DNA from: Enoplolaimus lenunculus
Lineage: Eukaryota; Nematoda; Enoplea; Enoplida; Thoracostomopsidae
Direction of reading: 5' to 3'
DNA: 64,000 nucleotides
Assembly (NCBI GenBank): GCA_030248215.1
Contig: JASANG010001170.1
Location: 1-64,000 of the forward strand
Shown here: positions 23,719 through 35,305 of the stretch, one piece after another
Position numbering within the stretch: the stretch's first letter is position 1
Layout: every line of letters begins with the position of its first letter
Translations under genes and position numbers: made by a program
The notes under the pieces: generated by a model
Seen by the model: the letters and a program-made list of their open reading frames with translations, nothing else
Database searches by the model: none
What the model was told of the DNA's origin: nothing

Positions 23719-23878
23719 AGGCCCATAGCCAGCACATCTTGCCAGGGGGTCTAAAAAATTTTTCAAAGTGCATTTAAAGATTGTCAATGACTTACAAGCA
23801 ATATTGAAAATCTTCTACGGGGGGGGGGGCAAAATTTTTCCAGGGGGGCTAAACACCCCCCGTCCTTGGTTACGAACC
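23719..23878. repeat. Family I foldback element
   Basis: Begins GGCCCATAGCCAGCACATC and ends CCTTGGTTACGAACC. It shares GATTGTCAATGACTTACAAG and the G-run/C-run middle with 4121-4263. Confidence 0.65.
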
Positions 23879-25006
23879 CGACGATACATCATCACCTAGT
23901 ACGTAAAATATGTACAACATATATATACACTACGCGACAGCCCCAAAAAATACCTTATCCCGCCGTCCGTAGATATAAAACATATACATACTCCGTCAAA
24001 TATGCTCATTTTCCATTTTACTGCTACTAACCACTGCAGCTCCCCCCACACAGCAAGTATTACAACACCCTAAATATGTAAGTAAATACATACGTATACC
24101 CCTCATCGGCCAGATCCACGGTACAATTTTCTGAGGGGCGAAAACTTGTCAAGTATGCGGGCACCGTACCATTTCATCACAAAATATTTTCTGACGAGAA
24201 AAGAGGGGGCAAGGCGCACACCCCCCCACCCTGTCCTGGATCCGCCGCTAGTGTGTATACTTTAAAAAGTAACTGAAGCAAAACATCTGATGACAGCTTG
24301 GAAAAAACACACACTTTTATACACCAGATAAGCTGTTATATTTTCAATAAACATACGTATTTACAGTACATATACTCAATGCCAGACCAGACTAGGGACC
24401 CCCCCAAATTTCCGGGGTGGGGACCTCCGAAATTCCTGGGGTGAGGCCCCACTTGCGATAATCAAAATATTTTCCATCGTTTTTGTTTAAAATCTTATAA
24501 GGGTGAGGTCCACCGCTTTGGGGTGGGGTCTCCAAATGGGGGGTGGGGTATGGGGTGGCTGCTCCGGCCTTGCATATACTTGCAGTTTAATAGACTTCGT
24601 CGGATAATGGTTGGTGTAAAAACATAATATATACATATATATACACATACATTTGTTTACATATACACGGCCACATCCAGGATTATTAAAGGTTAACTGA
24701 ACGCGACAGTACAACATAATATATATATATAAAAATTACTGGATGCCCTGTCCTGTGCGACCCCTACTTGGATTCGCGGTTCGCCTACGATCAATTTCAG
24801 CTTACATAACCCAATTTGCGAGCGTCAGTCCTACCCGTCAGTCAATCACGCCATGTTTACTGTTAAGCCATGATGAACGCAGCTTTAAACATATGCTCAC
24901 AAATTCTAAGAATTCAAATACAACATTTTACAACTTCAAAACTCAAAAATCAACTAACTTTACTATATCTCTTCGTTCAAAATATTTTCAATTCGTTTGG
25001 CCGTAG
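23879..25006. other. Intergenic stretch, no gene seen
   Basis: Contains GGGGTGGGG(A/T)C-type blocks at 24411-24560 and AT microsatellite pieces near 24630 and 24720. Short open frames show no conserved domain and no good splice borders. Confidence 0.55.
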
Positions 25007-25397
25007 TATCACTAGCAGATCCACAAGGGATCGAGTGGTGCACACCAGCAGATCCACAAGGGATCGAGGGGTGCACACCAGCAGATCCACAAGGGATCGA
25101 GGGGTGCACACCAGCAGATCCACAAGGGATCGAGTGGTGCACACCAGCAGATCCACAAGGGATCGAGGGGTGCACACCAGCAAATCCACAAGGGATCGAT
25201 GGGTGTACACCAGCAGATCCACAAGGGATCGATGGGTGTACACCAGCAAATCCACAAGGGATCGACGGGTGCCCACCAGCGGATCCACAAGGGATCGACG
25301 GGTGTACACCAGCAGATCCACAAGGGATCGACGGGTGCCCACCAGCGGATCCACAAGGGATCGACGGGTGTCCACCAGCGGATCCACAAGGGATCGA
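25007..25397. repeat. 33-bp minisatellite
   Basis: About 12 copies of AGCAGATCCACAAGGGATCG plus AGTGGTGCACACC. Variants change in steps along the array (GAG then GAT then GAC; TGCAC then TGTAC then TGCCC), which shows growth by local duplication. The length is a multiple of three with no stop in several frames, so long open frames appear on both strands (11-residue repeats such as ADPQGIEWCTP). No gene context supports their translation. Confidence 0.95.
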
Positions 25398-25689
25398 GGA
25401 AGCGTTTTTTGAGATCAAATGGTACAAATTTGCACATAGTATAGCATACAGTAAAAATTGCGTTTCATATAACTTTTGCCTGATCGACGTCCGCATCAGA
25501 AACGTCTGGATCGACCGCTTGAATCAAACAAAAATACATTTTACAGCTTTCGTACTATTATTATACATCAGGCGACCTTATAGGATAGCGTTTGCAAGTC
25601 AAAAATATTTTTGGTCACAACTTGACTCGGTGTGCCGTGTGATGATACATGTGCGTTGCGACAAGGCTCTGGACAAAGTATAGCGACAC

Positions 25690-26105
25690 GGCCAAGTTCC
25701 GACAGCAGGAACTAAATTTTGCCGGAACAGGAATTGAATTTCGTTGCAGGAATCGCAACAGGAACAGGAACCGGAATTTGAAATAGTTTTCGTCACGAGA
25801 ATTACTGTTGGACTTTTTAGAAAAGTTGCCAAAAATGACTTAAGCGAATTTTCAGCTAATTCACGATCACATTTTGTGAAAACATGCCAGAAACAGTTTG
25901 TTAACAAGATTGAACTAATTGCAAAAAACACTCATTTCGAAATAACAATTTTTCAAAGACAAAATTTCAATGATTATTAATAATTTGACACAAAACCGTA
26001 AAAATTCCGGTTCCTGCTCCTTTGAATGCAGAAACAGGAACAGGAGCAGGAATTGAATTTTTGCAGGAATTCCGGCCAGAACAGGAATTCTGGTTGAACC
26101 CTGCG
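25690..26105. repeat. Family E element (CAGGAACAGGAAC variant)
   Basis: The left block GGAACAGGAATTGAATTTCG with GGAACAGGAACCGG and the right block GAACAGGAATTCTGGTTGAACCCTG are inverted copies of one end type. The interior is A+T rich. This variant has CAGGAA where other family E copies have CCGGAA; 31500-31860 is a second example. Confidence 0.6.
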
Positions 26106-26459
26106 ACACGGCATAACCAGGATTACATTTCACTGGCGTTTCGCTTGTCGGGGGTAGGGATTGGCTTCCCCCACTCGGGCAACTCCCACCAGGTTCAACC
26201 CCCAATCGAAAAATTACATATACACAGAACCGAAAGATGGATTTGCATCAACTGATTGGTATTTTGACCAAGGCGAAAAAATATCTGATTTTCATAAGAT
26301 AAAAATATCGTTACATAGTAATTCTGGCTGATTTTAAGGCTTAAATTAATATATTTTTGTTTCATATGTACCAATCTTGAACAGCCACAACTGTAAACCA
26401 TTCGGAAACACTGGCCCTGGCCCGAGATAAAATCATAGCCCCAGGACAGCTCTAATATA

Positions 26460-26590
26460 TGTCAAGGTGCAACCGCAATTGCATTTTACCGGAACCTGAA
26501 GGTGAAAAATGCCGGAACCGAAATTCCGGTTGCAATATTTAATCCGGTTAACGTCCGGCTTCGGTTCCGGTATAAAATTTACAATCCCTC
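26460..26590. repeat. Family E short element
   Basis: GGTGCAACCGCAATTGCATT, then ACCGGAACCTGAAGG and GCCGGAACCGAAATTCCGGTTGC. Three CCGGAA-type blocks lie in about 130 bp and form imperfect palindromes. Confidence 0.55.
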
Positions 26591-27436
26591 CTATCCATAT
26601 TCGATATATAGTACATATCAATAAATATACATAATTATATATCCGGCCGATCTGTGATAGACATACATATGTTACATATGTATATCTATATAATTCCAAA
26701 ATCGTTTTGCCAACGAGTTATACTTATCGCACAACCAGTACCACTTGCCATATGCCTAATATCAGCTGTTTAATGCTAACAGCCATTAAAGTCTTTAGCC
26801 ACCGGAACGTGTTATATACCACAAGACCATTTACATACCATACGAACCCCTGAACACCGAAAATCACTCCAGTCGTCATTAACTATTTGGTATTATGATA
26901 TACATACATACATACATACATACTACAGTGTGGCAGTTTTCGATATTTCTGACACAAAACTCTGCGATATATGATAATAGTTGGACAAAAGCTCGCGAGG
27001 CAATTGAACGAGAAGGCAGACACAATTTTAGCACTAAATCTTAATACCAAAATTATGATTCTGACCATCAACGCGGGCACAACGCCTGTTTAACGAGCCT
27101 TGGATCTGCAGGTACACCTTAGTGGAATACTAAAATATTAAAATAGAACATATAAACCGTCTATAACCATTGACAAATATTGATCAATATCGTAGGGGTT
27201 GTTTAAAATTCAAATTTCAACGCCGAATTTATCAGCACAGGTCATGTGAGAAGCTTAAATATGCAAAAAAAATTTCAAAATCCGTCCACGTATGCCCCAA
27301 AAGCAACGCAAGCAGGAATAACACAGAAACGATCCCAATCCTATAATCTGTAACGACTTGCACATTGTACCACGCACAAAAAAACTTTTCCGCGACAAAA
27401 TTTCGGCCAGGCAATGTGATTTTCGTTGCGCAAACA

Positions 27437-27446
27437 TATATATTAA

Positions 27447-27477
<31 letters not shown>

Positions 27478-27482
27478 ATACA
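27437..27482. repeat. (AAAT)n microsatellite
   Basis: About ten AAAT units; nearby 26901-26922 has CATA repeats. Neither lies in a gene exon I can identify. Confidence 0.85.
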
Positions 27483-28367
27483 TAGCTAACGGAGATGTAT
27501 ATAGCTGTAATATTTTGATCACAAAACCCAAACACATACTATGAATTTTCAAAACGATTTTCAATCTACAACGAAAAAAAGTATCGCATACAAGACGGCG
27601 TTCAAGCTATTATTAACAGAGTACGCGCACCAGATTGTGACCCGGTGTCTACGTTATCTTACGTACTACACACAATATAGCCAGCTAAGAATTATAATAT
27701 ATTTTTATAATATATTTATTTACATATATACCTATATATATACATATATATACAGGTGCTATATTAAAACGCCGAAAACGTAAATACGGCCTAAAATAAA
27801 CATTCTTAACCCGATACAAATTGTGCAATGTCAACCGTAAAATTTCGTCTAAAACTGATGCCTGCAATCAGCATTGTGAAATTTGTAAATTTAAAAAATT
27901 TTATCTTACGCCCCCCTCCCTCCGAACTGACAAGTTTTTATTTTCAGCCTCATAAGAATACATCTATGACGCGGATTTATTTTGCAAGACTTCGAAAATA
28001 ACCGGCGTGGCTTGATACAAAACCGACCCGTTTCGTGTGTTTACAACCAGGCCCGTAGTCCGAGGGCGGCAACGGATGCTTATTTTTCCATAGAAAATTT
28101 TCCCAATTCCCTGAAAAAGTTTGAGTCACGCTTGTAAGTAAATCGTGGTAAATCAACAAAATGTCCATCGTAAAATAGTTTCGGCTCTCCCTAGTATGTT
28201 GAGCAACACGGAATTCTACCAAACTAATGGTGAATGGCGTATGTTACAGCAAACAGATAAGCGTACTTATGTAACACATTATTTAAAAACCAAATGAACC
28301 GATTGGCCTCGTGAAATAACCTGATACGGTTTAACTAAATGATATTCTTAAAAAAGTGGTAACCCTA

Positions 28368-28583
28368 GCCCGTATTCTCACATGTGTGTAGCACCTAATA
28401 ATAGCTCTTGTAACGTTCGAACCAGGGAACATTGATACTAGATATTCAGCACATTTAGTGCATTCGGTTTACTGTACTTCTGTGCAAAATTTTGAGATCT
28501 GCAACTGCAGCATTTCATTAGTTTGAAAAGCTATTACTAACTGATGCGATAGGGGTGGTATATGCATTTGAGAATATGGGCCC
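28368..28583. repeat. Family H foldback element
   Basis: The left end GCCCGTATTCTCACATGTGT, with AGCACCTAATAATAGCTCTT, pairs with the right end AAAAGCTATTACTAACTG...CATTTGAGAATATGGGCCC. The inverted ends span about 45 bp. Related pieces occur at 34790-34922 and near 63410-63450. Confidence 0.7.
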
Positions 28584-28739
28584 TTATTTCAACAAAGATA
28601 AAGGCCTACCATTAACTGATAATTGATGCTAGCTAGAATAAAAATACTGATACCATTTCAAAAACAATTCTAGTTAAAGTAGTTGCAATATTTGCACCAT
28701 CAGCAGCTACAAACTATCTAGACCGCCATCCAAAGCAAC

Positions 28740-28975
28740 TTATCGCGGTTGTCAACACTTTAGAAATACAGACAGGGGGTGTATGCAGTGAGCAATAGGG
28801 GGCAGTCGCCCCGACAATTTTCCAGACATTAAAAACATAAGGACCCATCCCTTTAACTTATCGCAGTCTCGAGTGTCAACGATTTACTAATACAGACAGT
28901 GGGTGTAGGCAGTGAGGAGTAGGGGGCAATCGACCTGACATTTTTTTCTTAACATTAAAAAACTTAAAGGCCCGT
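28740..28975. repeat. Tandem duplication, about 118 bp x 2
   Basis: Both copies run from TATCGC(A/G)GT through GTGTCAACN(A/C)TTTA, AATACAGACAG(G/T)GGGTGTA and AGGGGGCA(G/A)TCG to ACATTAAAAA. They are diverged, so the duplication is not recent. Confidence 0.75.
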
Positions 28976-29101
28976 ACCCCTTTATATAAAATTTCCAAAT
29001 GAAAATGATTTACGTCTCTAAGTATACGCACATCGTATAATAAATAGCAATAGGTGCATCTCCCCCCTCGAAATTTTTTCTGGCAACGGCAGTAGACTTA
29101 C

Positions 29102-32100
29102 TCGTTCGGCATAGGTGAACTCGGGCATTACAGAATCACGTAGTGATTGTGTCATTCGTTGTGGAAAACAAACCAACGTTTTGATAAACCGTTTCATCGA
29201 AATACTCAACATTAAATTGATTTCAGAATAATCATAGTCGTCTTGACGTATTCCAAACAACGAATGAATATAATGCGCAATTGCAATGCGATACCGGCTG
29301 GTGTCAACACCTTCAACGGTGCCCATCCTGGAAAACAACACCGGCAGTTACGGACACAATTAAGTGCAGAGTAAATCGCGATCGCGTCTGCAGTCGACGT
29401 TTTGTGATCGCGTCTTTGATATTTTTCATTGTTCGCGACCAGTTGCGACTAAAGACGTGATTGCAACCGCGTTTACAAGCGACTTAAACTTAAGTACTCG
29501 CCAATCGCTTGTGCATCCAATGTTACGGTTTCAGCAACCGCGAACAATTCAAATTGTATTTTGAAGCGATTGCGTTCGCCCCAAGAAACGAACAATCACG
29601 ATCAGGGTCGTGGTTTAGAAAGCGATCGCGGTTGCACTTAATTCTATCCGACCACTGCACAAAAATAACGGACCGGCTTGGAACCAACCGGGACAAATAA
29701 CGTATTATCTGAAATTATGGTATGCTGTGTTGTCAAAATAGCAGCGTACCGGCATATAAATGTGTTTTGCTGCCAAACAAAACACTGAGTCTATACAACC
29801 TTTTCCAACCAAGTTATTATAATATATTACTGTAATTTAAAAAACAAATACATACAAAATTTTTGTACAACCAAAACAACATACTATTTAAATATTCAGC
29901 GTTTCAAAACACATCTAGTCAAATTAAGATTAAATGACTTTAATATTTGCCGTCTGGACCAGGGAACTTAACCCGTCACCCCAGTCCTCCATTCATCTTT
30001 AACAAAAACCCAGTCACTACAGATTTCTCTGCCCGCGGCAAGCTAAATAATATGTCAACTTTTTTATTATCATTAGTAGCGAAATTGTAGCTTTTCGCGT
30101 CTCAGCTACTCATCAGCAAACAAGCAAAACACTTACGTATGATAGGTTAGATTCTTGATAATTTCGAATTTCTGATCCACAAGTTCGCTCAACTGTGGAC
30201 TGATCTGTTCCATTACGCCATAGCCATGATCTTGCCAGTTAATATCCTTAAAAATAGTGTTAGCAAACAAAAATAAAAATAAACAGAAATAACCATACTT
30301 ATATGCATTGTAACGCATCGAAAAGTTATGACAGAGGTGTGGCGCATCGACCACTCGACAAATAACTGGGTTTGGCTGCCGGGTGCAACAGAAATTCCCA
30401 TATAATGCATCGTTCACAATAAAAAATTTCATTTTGCCGTCGAAACCACTATAAGGTAGGATTAACACGTATCAATTTTCAAAATTGCCATGCGTTAACC
30501 CTGCCCTAAACCCTAAACTAACCCGTGTCAGAGAGCATTTTATAACACGCATTACGGTTGGGTTAACGCAATTTTTGCGTTATGATAGGGTCACCGCATG
30601 ACAGTTTTTAAATTTGACACATGTTACTCCTACCTTATATGCAGTATTTTAGGTGGCAAAATGATTTTTATTGTGAACGATGCATTATCCAGTTGCGCAT
30701 TGTGCCCTGTATGGTGATCTCAAATTGCAAGTACCAAAATCTAGTGCTTCCGTGAAACTTACATGCATTTTGAGTGTATGCACCGAATTTGCGTCTTTCC
30801 GTTTGATAAAATCAACGTAGGTAAATTCAAATTCTTTCGTATACAGTCGCGCTGTTTGTGAAAATCCATGAGCAATACAAACCGTATTCATATTGGGCAA
30901 TACTGAAACAAAAAATATATCCAGGCAACCAATATCATACCCCTATAGTGCAACCGAAAACCCAGTTCCGACTGTGAAATCCGGCATTGTTTGACTATTC
31001 GGTCCCTGTACTATATCCGGTATTTTTCACTGGAATTTTTCGGCATTTTCAGTATTGAAAAAAATTTTAGTTTAAAATTGTTCAAATAAAAATTATCGCA
31101 TATTCTAACTTATTTCTCTAAAATTGTCCAAGTGTGAATGTCCACATTTTACAATTTGTGTCATTCTCCATATTTTATTGTAGGACGATTTTCAGCGACT
31201 GCAGGTACTCCAAATGTTGCATTTATACATATTTCCCGGGACAGAAAATGGTTAAGGTTAATTTTATGGTATGGATTAGAGTTGCATCGCAGTCCGGGAA
31301 CTTTCGCCGAAAAATTCCAGGTGCGGTTCCAGGTGCTCGTCATCGCTTAAGGAAATTCCAACTTCGCGTTTTGACAGCAAACCACCATTTCGAAAAGTTA
31401 CTTTACACACACAGGCCTCCAATTGTATTCTGCTAAACACCAACACGCTCCATGGTTCTAACGGACTTCTTGTTCCGGTCGAAATAAACTGCAATTTCAG
31501 TTCCTGTTCCGGCATTGAAAGACACATGAACCGGAATTTTTGCTAGTTTTATGGCAAATAGTGAAGATCAGGTTAAAAATAAAATTTATATATGTCGCAA
31601 AAATTTTACCGAAACTCAACTCTTAAAACTTGCGTTTCACCTCCGCATACCTATATTTCTAGCTATTGGAGACGCATGGTTTTTAGAAATTGGAAAACTG
31701 GCAAATTAAAACACATAACATTCGGATAAAACATATTTTATTTTACGCTATAGTTAATTTAGCAGTTATTCGATAATGCAATTTATTTCCAGTTTGTGCT
31801 CCGATTCCTGTTCCTGTTCCGGTTTCCTGCGAAATGTAGTTCCTAATAAAACCCTGCACCGCTCTCATACTCCCATTTCATGCCGCCTGGCCCAAAACTT
31901 ACAATCACAACTCTGTCGATGAATATCAACAAATTGTTCTGTTTTTTCGTCGCGATTAGCACCCAATTTCGCCGCACCACCACTAGCTATGTCATTATTA
32001 TTTATGTTTGACAGACTAGCTATATCATTCGACGCCGACATTGTCGGTAGTCCATCAGCACTGGCACCTGAGAAATTACTACTCGCAATTGTTGGTGTTG

Positions 32101-34290
32101 CACTACTGCTATCGCTTGAATAGTTTGAATCGTGAGCTTGTTCACTCAACTGTCGCAAACGCGACAACAGGACGCCGACTCCAAGGTCTTTCGTTTCAGA
32201 ATTCGGGGTCTGTATGGTTTTACCGTTTGAGCTAACGCAAGTTGACTTCATTTTAAAATCTCCGTCCTCTGCGGTTGGCGATAAATTATTCGTTGAGTGA
32301 TCAATTGGCGGAAGTCGACTGTGTCGTTTGCGTTTTTGCTAAAATTATAGTTACAAAATCTACAAACACCACTTAACATAAGAAATGATTTGGCTCTCTT
32401 TTCACACTTCCCCATTCTAAACCAGCCAATGGAAAACTTTAAAATTTGTCAACATGGGTCAGCCTGAGAAAGAACAACCCCACCCCACGAAAGATAACCT
32501 TAGGGTAAGTTCACAGGCATTTACCTTACGTGATCTATCATCTCTCGCATAATCTGCATTACTACCAGTACTGACACAAGTGCAATTAGCATCAACAGCG
32601 GGTGCTTTCTGTCCCGGAATATTATCAGTTTCTCGTTCACGCCGGCTTAAATCGCCCCCAATGCCATAACACATCGAGGATAACGCATGAACTTGAGTCA
32701 TTATCACTAAAGCTTGAACCAGTTGTGAAATACTGTACCGCATTGAAGATCCAAGTTCATTTGACGTTAACTCCTGAAATAAAAGCATTTACATTCTATA
32801 AACTGGAAAATAATTAGTGTGTAACTGGATACCAAAAAATGTTGGAGCCGGAAAAGCTTATATCCAGCTAGAAACGGATAATTTATTCAAATCTAACACT
32901 AAACGGTTTCAAATATCAGAACGTAGCTAACAATTGTTCCTAAAGTGGTTACGGGACAAAACTTAGCATCTCACACCGATGCATTTAAACACTATAACAA
33001 CGACAGTATTTCACTATTCTATGCTTCAGTAGTGTTGCGTCTAATTGTAATATTTGTTTGGCCCATGTTACATTTAAGGTCATCCAGTTTTCCTTAGGTA
33101 CTATAAAATAAAGAAGGCTTAGGATTAAAGCTATTATTTTCGTTTAGACTTAATTAGGCTTATTTTACACTGAAGTTTAAGCTTAGACTTAAGAAGATGA
33201 ATACGCTGAGATACCTTTACGCCCCTACAAGTAACACTGGTAATGTTTTCCATGTTTTACAAAGTTATTGTAACCCAGATTGTGAACGTATACGGCACAT
33301 GCAAACATCTGCAAGACATGTACATACAACAGAAAAAAATGTGTAAAAGTAAGTCAATCAGTTCCATGACAGTTGGCATGAACACAAACGACGATGTTTC
33401 AATTTTTTGAAGTTTTTACAAAACATCGAACAATTTCAAATACCACGGAGCCGGATGTCGATCTTTTGCCGGCCCTGAAAACGAGGGAAGGTTTTGACGC
33501 TAAAAAACGTAAACAGCCAAAAAGAAACAGAGATAAACGCAAAGATACACAGCATTGCAGTTTGATGCATAAGTCTTCCTTAAGCATGTATATAGCATGC
33601 CGAATATTACTTACATGTATAGCCTTATAATAGCTTTTTACAACCCAGATCCGGTAAACAATTACTTCCAATGGAATGTTCCTTCCAGTATGCACTTCAC
33701 GCCATCGTTCGAGTTCAGTTTAACACTGAAAGTATTATATATACGTATACAACCAAATTGCTAATATCCAGAACTAACATACCAGTAAATGTTCTTTACT
33801 GATCTGCCACGGCTGATGAGCAAGAAGGCAATTGAGCAAATGACAATTTTGTACTGATTTGTGCGCATGAGACAACCCCTTTATCCATTCGGTGTACGGA
33901 CTCACAGTCGCATGGTACCGGAATTCATCAAGAAACAAACGTATCAGAAAGCGACAGTCATGACGCGATGCAGCCTAAATATAAACGTAAGTACTCGAAT
34001 CTGTTCTGATGATTTGTGCTCGTACTCTTTTGCTCAGACTGAGCTACTTTTCTGTTAACAATATAGTTTTCGTTGTAAGTAAATGCCAACTTTACATGCG
34101 TTTCAAACACAAAAACAGGCAAACGACTAACCATAAGCGCTATATAACTTCGTGTTGCAAATGATAGAGCACCTTCACCGTAAAACAGAGCATCAACAGT
34201 TGTTTTCAGTACTTCCAAATACTGTGGGTGATGTTTTAAAACTTCATATAACGGCTCCCAAGAATCGTCAGATTCCGGAAAAGCCATCAT
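29102..34290 (-). CDS. SESN: Sestrin, last exon not located
   Basis: Stress-induced leucine sensor that binds GATOR2 and restrains mTORC1; the family also has an alkylhydroperoxidase-like fold. Exons from 5' to 3' on the minus strand: 34132-34290 (from ATG; open up to an AG at 34321-34322), 33783-33974, 32525-32773, 31903-32338, 30763-30902, 30137-30246 and 29102-29327. Phases all fit (1512 nt, 504 codons). Diagnostic pieces are YIALM|AASRHDC, LLAHQPWQISKEHLL, ISQLVQALVIMTQVHALSS, INWQDHGYGVMEQ, KNLTYHT, GVDTSRYRIAIAHYIHSLFG and IRQDDYDYSEINLML. The Ser/Asn-rich linker (exon 31903-32338) keeps the LLSRLRQLSEQ helix of other sestrins. The catalytic Cys is present, but the Tyr and His of the peroxidase relay are both Phe. 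The exon at 29102 ends CGA|GTAAGT exactly where other sestrins have EK|VHVNLL; that final exon was not found. Reading through instead gives a stop at 29018-29020 and an unlike C-terminus. Confidence 0.92.
29351..29649. repeat. Family G foldback element in sestrin intron
   Basis: The left end CGGACACAATTAAGTGCAGA, with TAAATCGCGATCGCG, pairs with the right end GCGATCGCGG...TTGCACTTAATTCTATCCG. The interior is dense in GCGATCGC / GATTGCG motifs. It lies in the last identified sestrin intron. A piece with GCGCACTTAATTCTGTC near 54190-54206, in the last VPS34 intron, may be related. Confidence 0.75.
30383..30712. repeat. Family F foldback element in sestrin intron
   Basis: Left arm GGGTGCAACAGAAATTCCCA, TAATGCATCGTTCACAATAA, AAGGTAGGATTAACACG. 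Right arm GTTACTCCTACCTTATATG, TTTATTGTGAACGATGCATT, GCGCATTGTGCCCT. The centre has CCCTAAACCCTAAACTAACCC. The arms pair over roughly 70-90 bp with mismatches. Confidence 0.7.
31000..31130. repeat. Family E fragment in sestrin intron
   Basis: ATATCCGGTATTTTTCACTG and GAATTTTTCGGCATTTTCAG, then a block (CTAACTTATTTCTCTAAAATTGTC) that recurs inverted near 21935-21965 inside another family E copy. Confidence 0.5.
31270..31860. repeat. Family E element(s) in sestrin intron
   Basis: Blocks near 31275-31340, 31460-31530 (TGTTCCGGTCG, TTCCTGTTCCGGCATTG) and 31795-31858 (TTCCTGTTCCTGTTCCGG, ending AAACCCTGC). The end structure matches 25690-26105 in inverse orientation. At least one whole and one partial copy. 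Confidence 0.55.
33059..33240. repeat. Family B TIR element in sestrin intron
   Basis: Left end GGCCCATGTTACATTTAAGG, right end ACGCCCCTACAAGTAACACTGG. TTAGGC hexamers in the interior are strongly decayed. Confidence 0.7.
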
Positions 34291-34789
34291 TAGATGGCAC
34301 AGTAGTTGATGAACCAGCGACTTTGTTTACGTATACTTTTTGCGAAACGAATGCATTGAAATGCTGTAACTTCGACCATGTACTGGTGTTGAGAAATTGT
34401 AACAATACAAAACAATAACTTAGATAACAATTTTTTCTAAAACAATTGCACTCTTTAATCATTAAGCTAAGCATACATTCATCTGATAAGCAAGATTGAT
34501 TCTAGGGCTATATGCAACCTGTTTTCATATCATGCATCTAATGACCACATCTCTATTTGTTTTCTGTGTTGATAATCTGTGGGTAGTTGGCGATAGAATG
34601 CCATACGCGTTTACGAATACTAGTCCTGATGTAACGGAAGATAGTGATCACACTAGCTAAACATTTACCAGAAAAAGAACGGTTTCGAAACTGAGTAACC
34701 AGAACCACTGACACAGCTGTAATCATAATATAAAGCTGTTCCTAGACCTAATGGCAAGTATTATCAAATGTGTGTAAAACCTATCACCA

Positions 34790-34922
34790 GTTGGTTATAG
34801 ATCTTGTAACTTTCAAAACAGTGAATGCTGTCGAGGCTCAAAATTCGATACATTTTCGCAAGTGAGTTAGAAAACCTATTAGTAACTGATGATAGTTGCT
34901 ATACACATTTGACAGTATGGGT
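34790..34922. repeat. Family H partial copy
   Basis: TAGTAACTGATGATAGTTGC and CACATTTGACAGTATGGGTC match the right end of 28368-28583. The left part is diverged. Confidence 0.45.
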
Positions 34923-35305
34923 CTAAATGTAAGCCTAAACCTAAACATAAGCGTAAGGATAACTCTATATAAAGCTTAAGCTGAAGCCTGAAATCGTCAG
35001 CAACAAATATTGTACAGTTTTGACTTTGACTGTAAAACCTGTGTGATTTCGAACGAAAATACTTTTCAACACTGAAACGTGCAAGCATTTCAACAACCTC
35101 TTTGAACTAGGATACGGCTGTACCTAGCGTTGCCTGTCACTTCCGATAACTAAATCTCAGGGAGCCTTGCAATGGAAAATCAAAGTTTTCAGTCGGGGAT
35201 CCGACATTGACCGGGCCATCCGTGTCCTCGTGTTATACAGCTAAATCCAACCGCTCCAGTCTTTTTAATATTAAGGCCGTCTAAAATTTATGCGAGCAAA
35301 CAAAG

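Noticed and set aside
25400-25500. Minus-strand frame with TQFLLYAIL, again reminiscent of the sestrin end
   Set aside because: No pyrimidine tract, spacing to the donor exon is off by about six residues, and the frame runs into the 33-bp minisatellite.
24963-25683. Long repetitive open frames on both strands over the 33-bp array
   Set aside because: Unit length is a multiple of three and lacks stops, so any frame stays open; no start context, partner exon or homologue.
26883-27080. Minus-strand frame with RFSAKIVSAFS, vaguely like the sestrin C-terminus RMQAELLYALR
   Set aside because: The AG border upstream puts it in the wrong phase for the sestrin donor at 29101, and the preceding invariant residues are absent.
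33595-33712. Minus-strand open frame ELERWREVHTGRNIPLEV...YYKAIH ending at a GTAAGT
   Set aside because: It looks like an exon, but the sestrin exons on either side (33783 and 32773) join in phase 0 with a protein that aligns to human sestrin without a gap, and a stop lies just after the AG in that phase.
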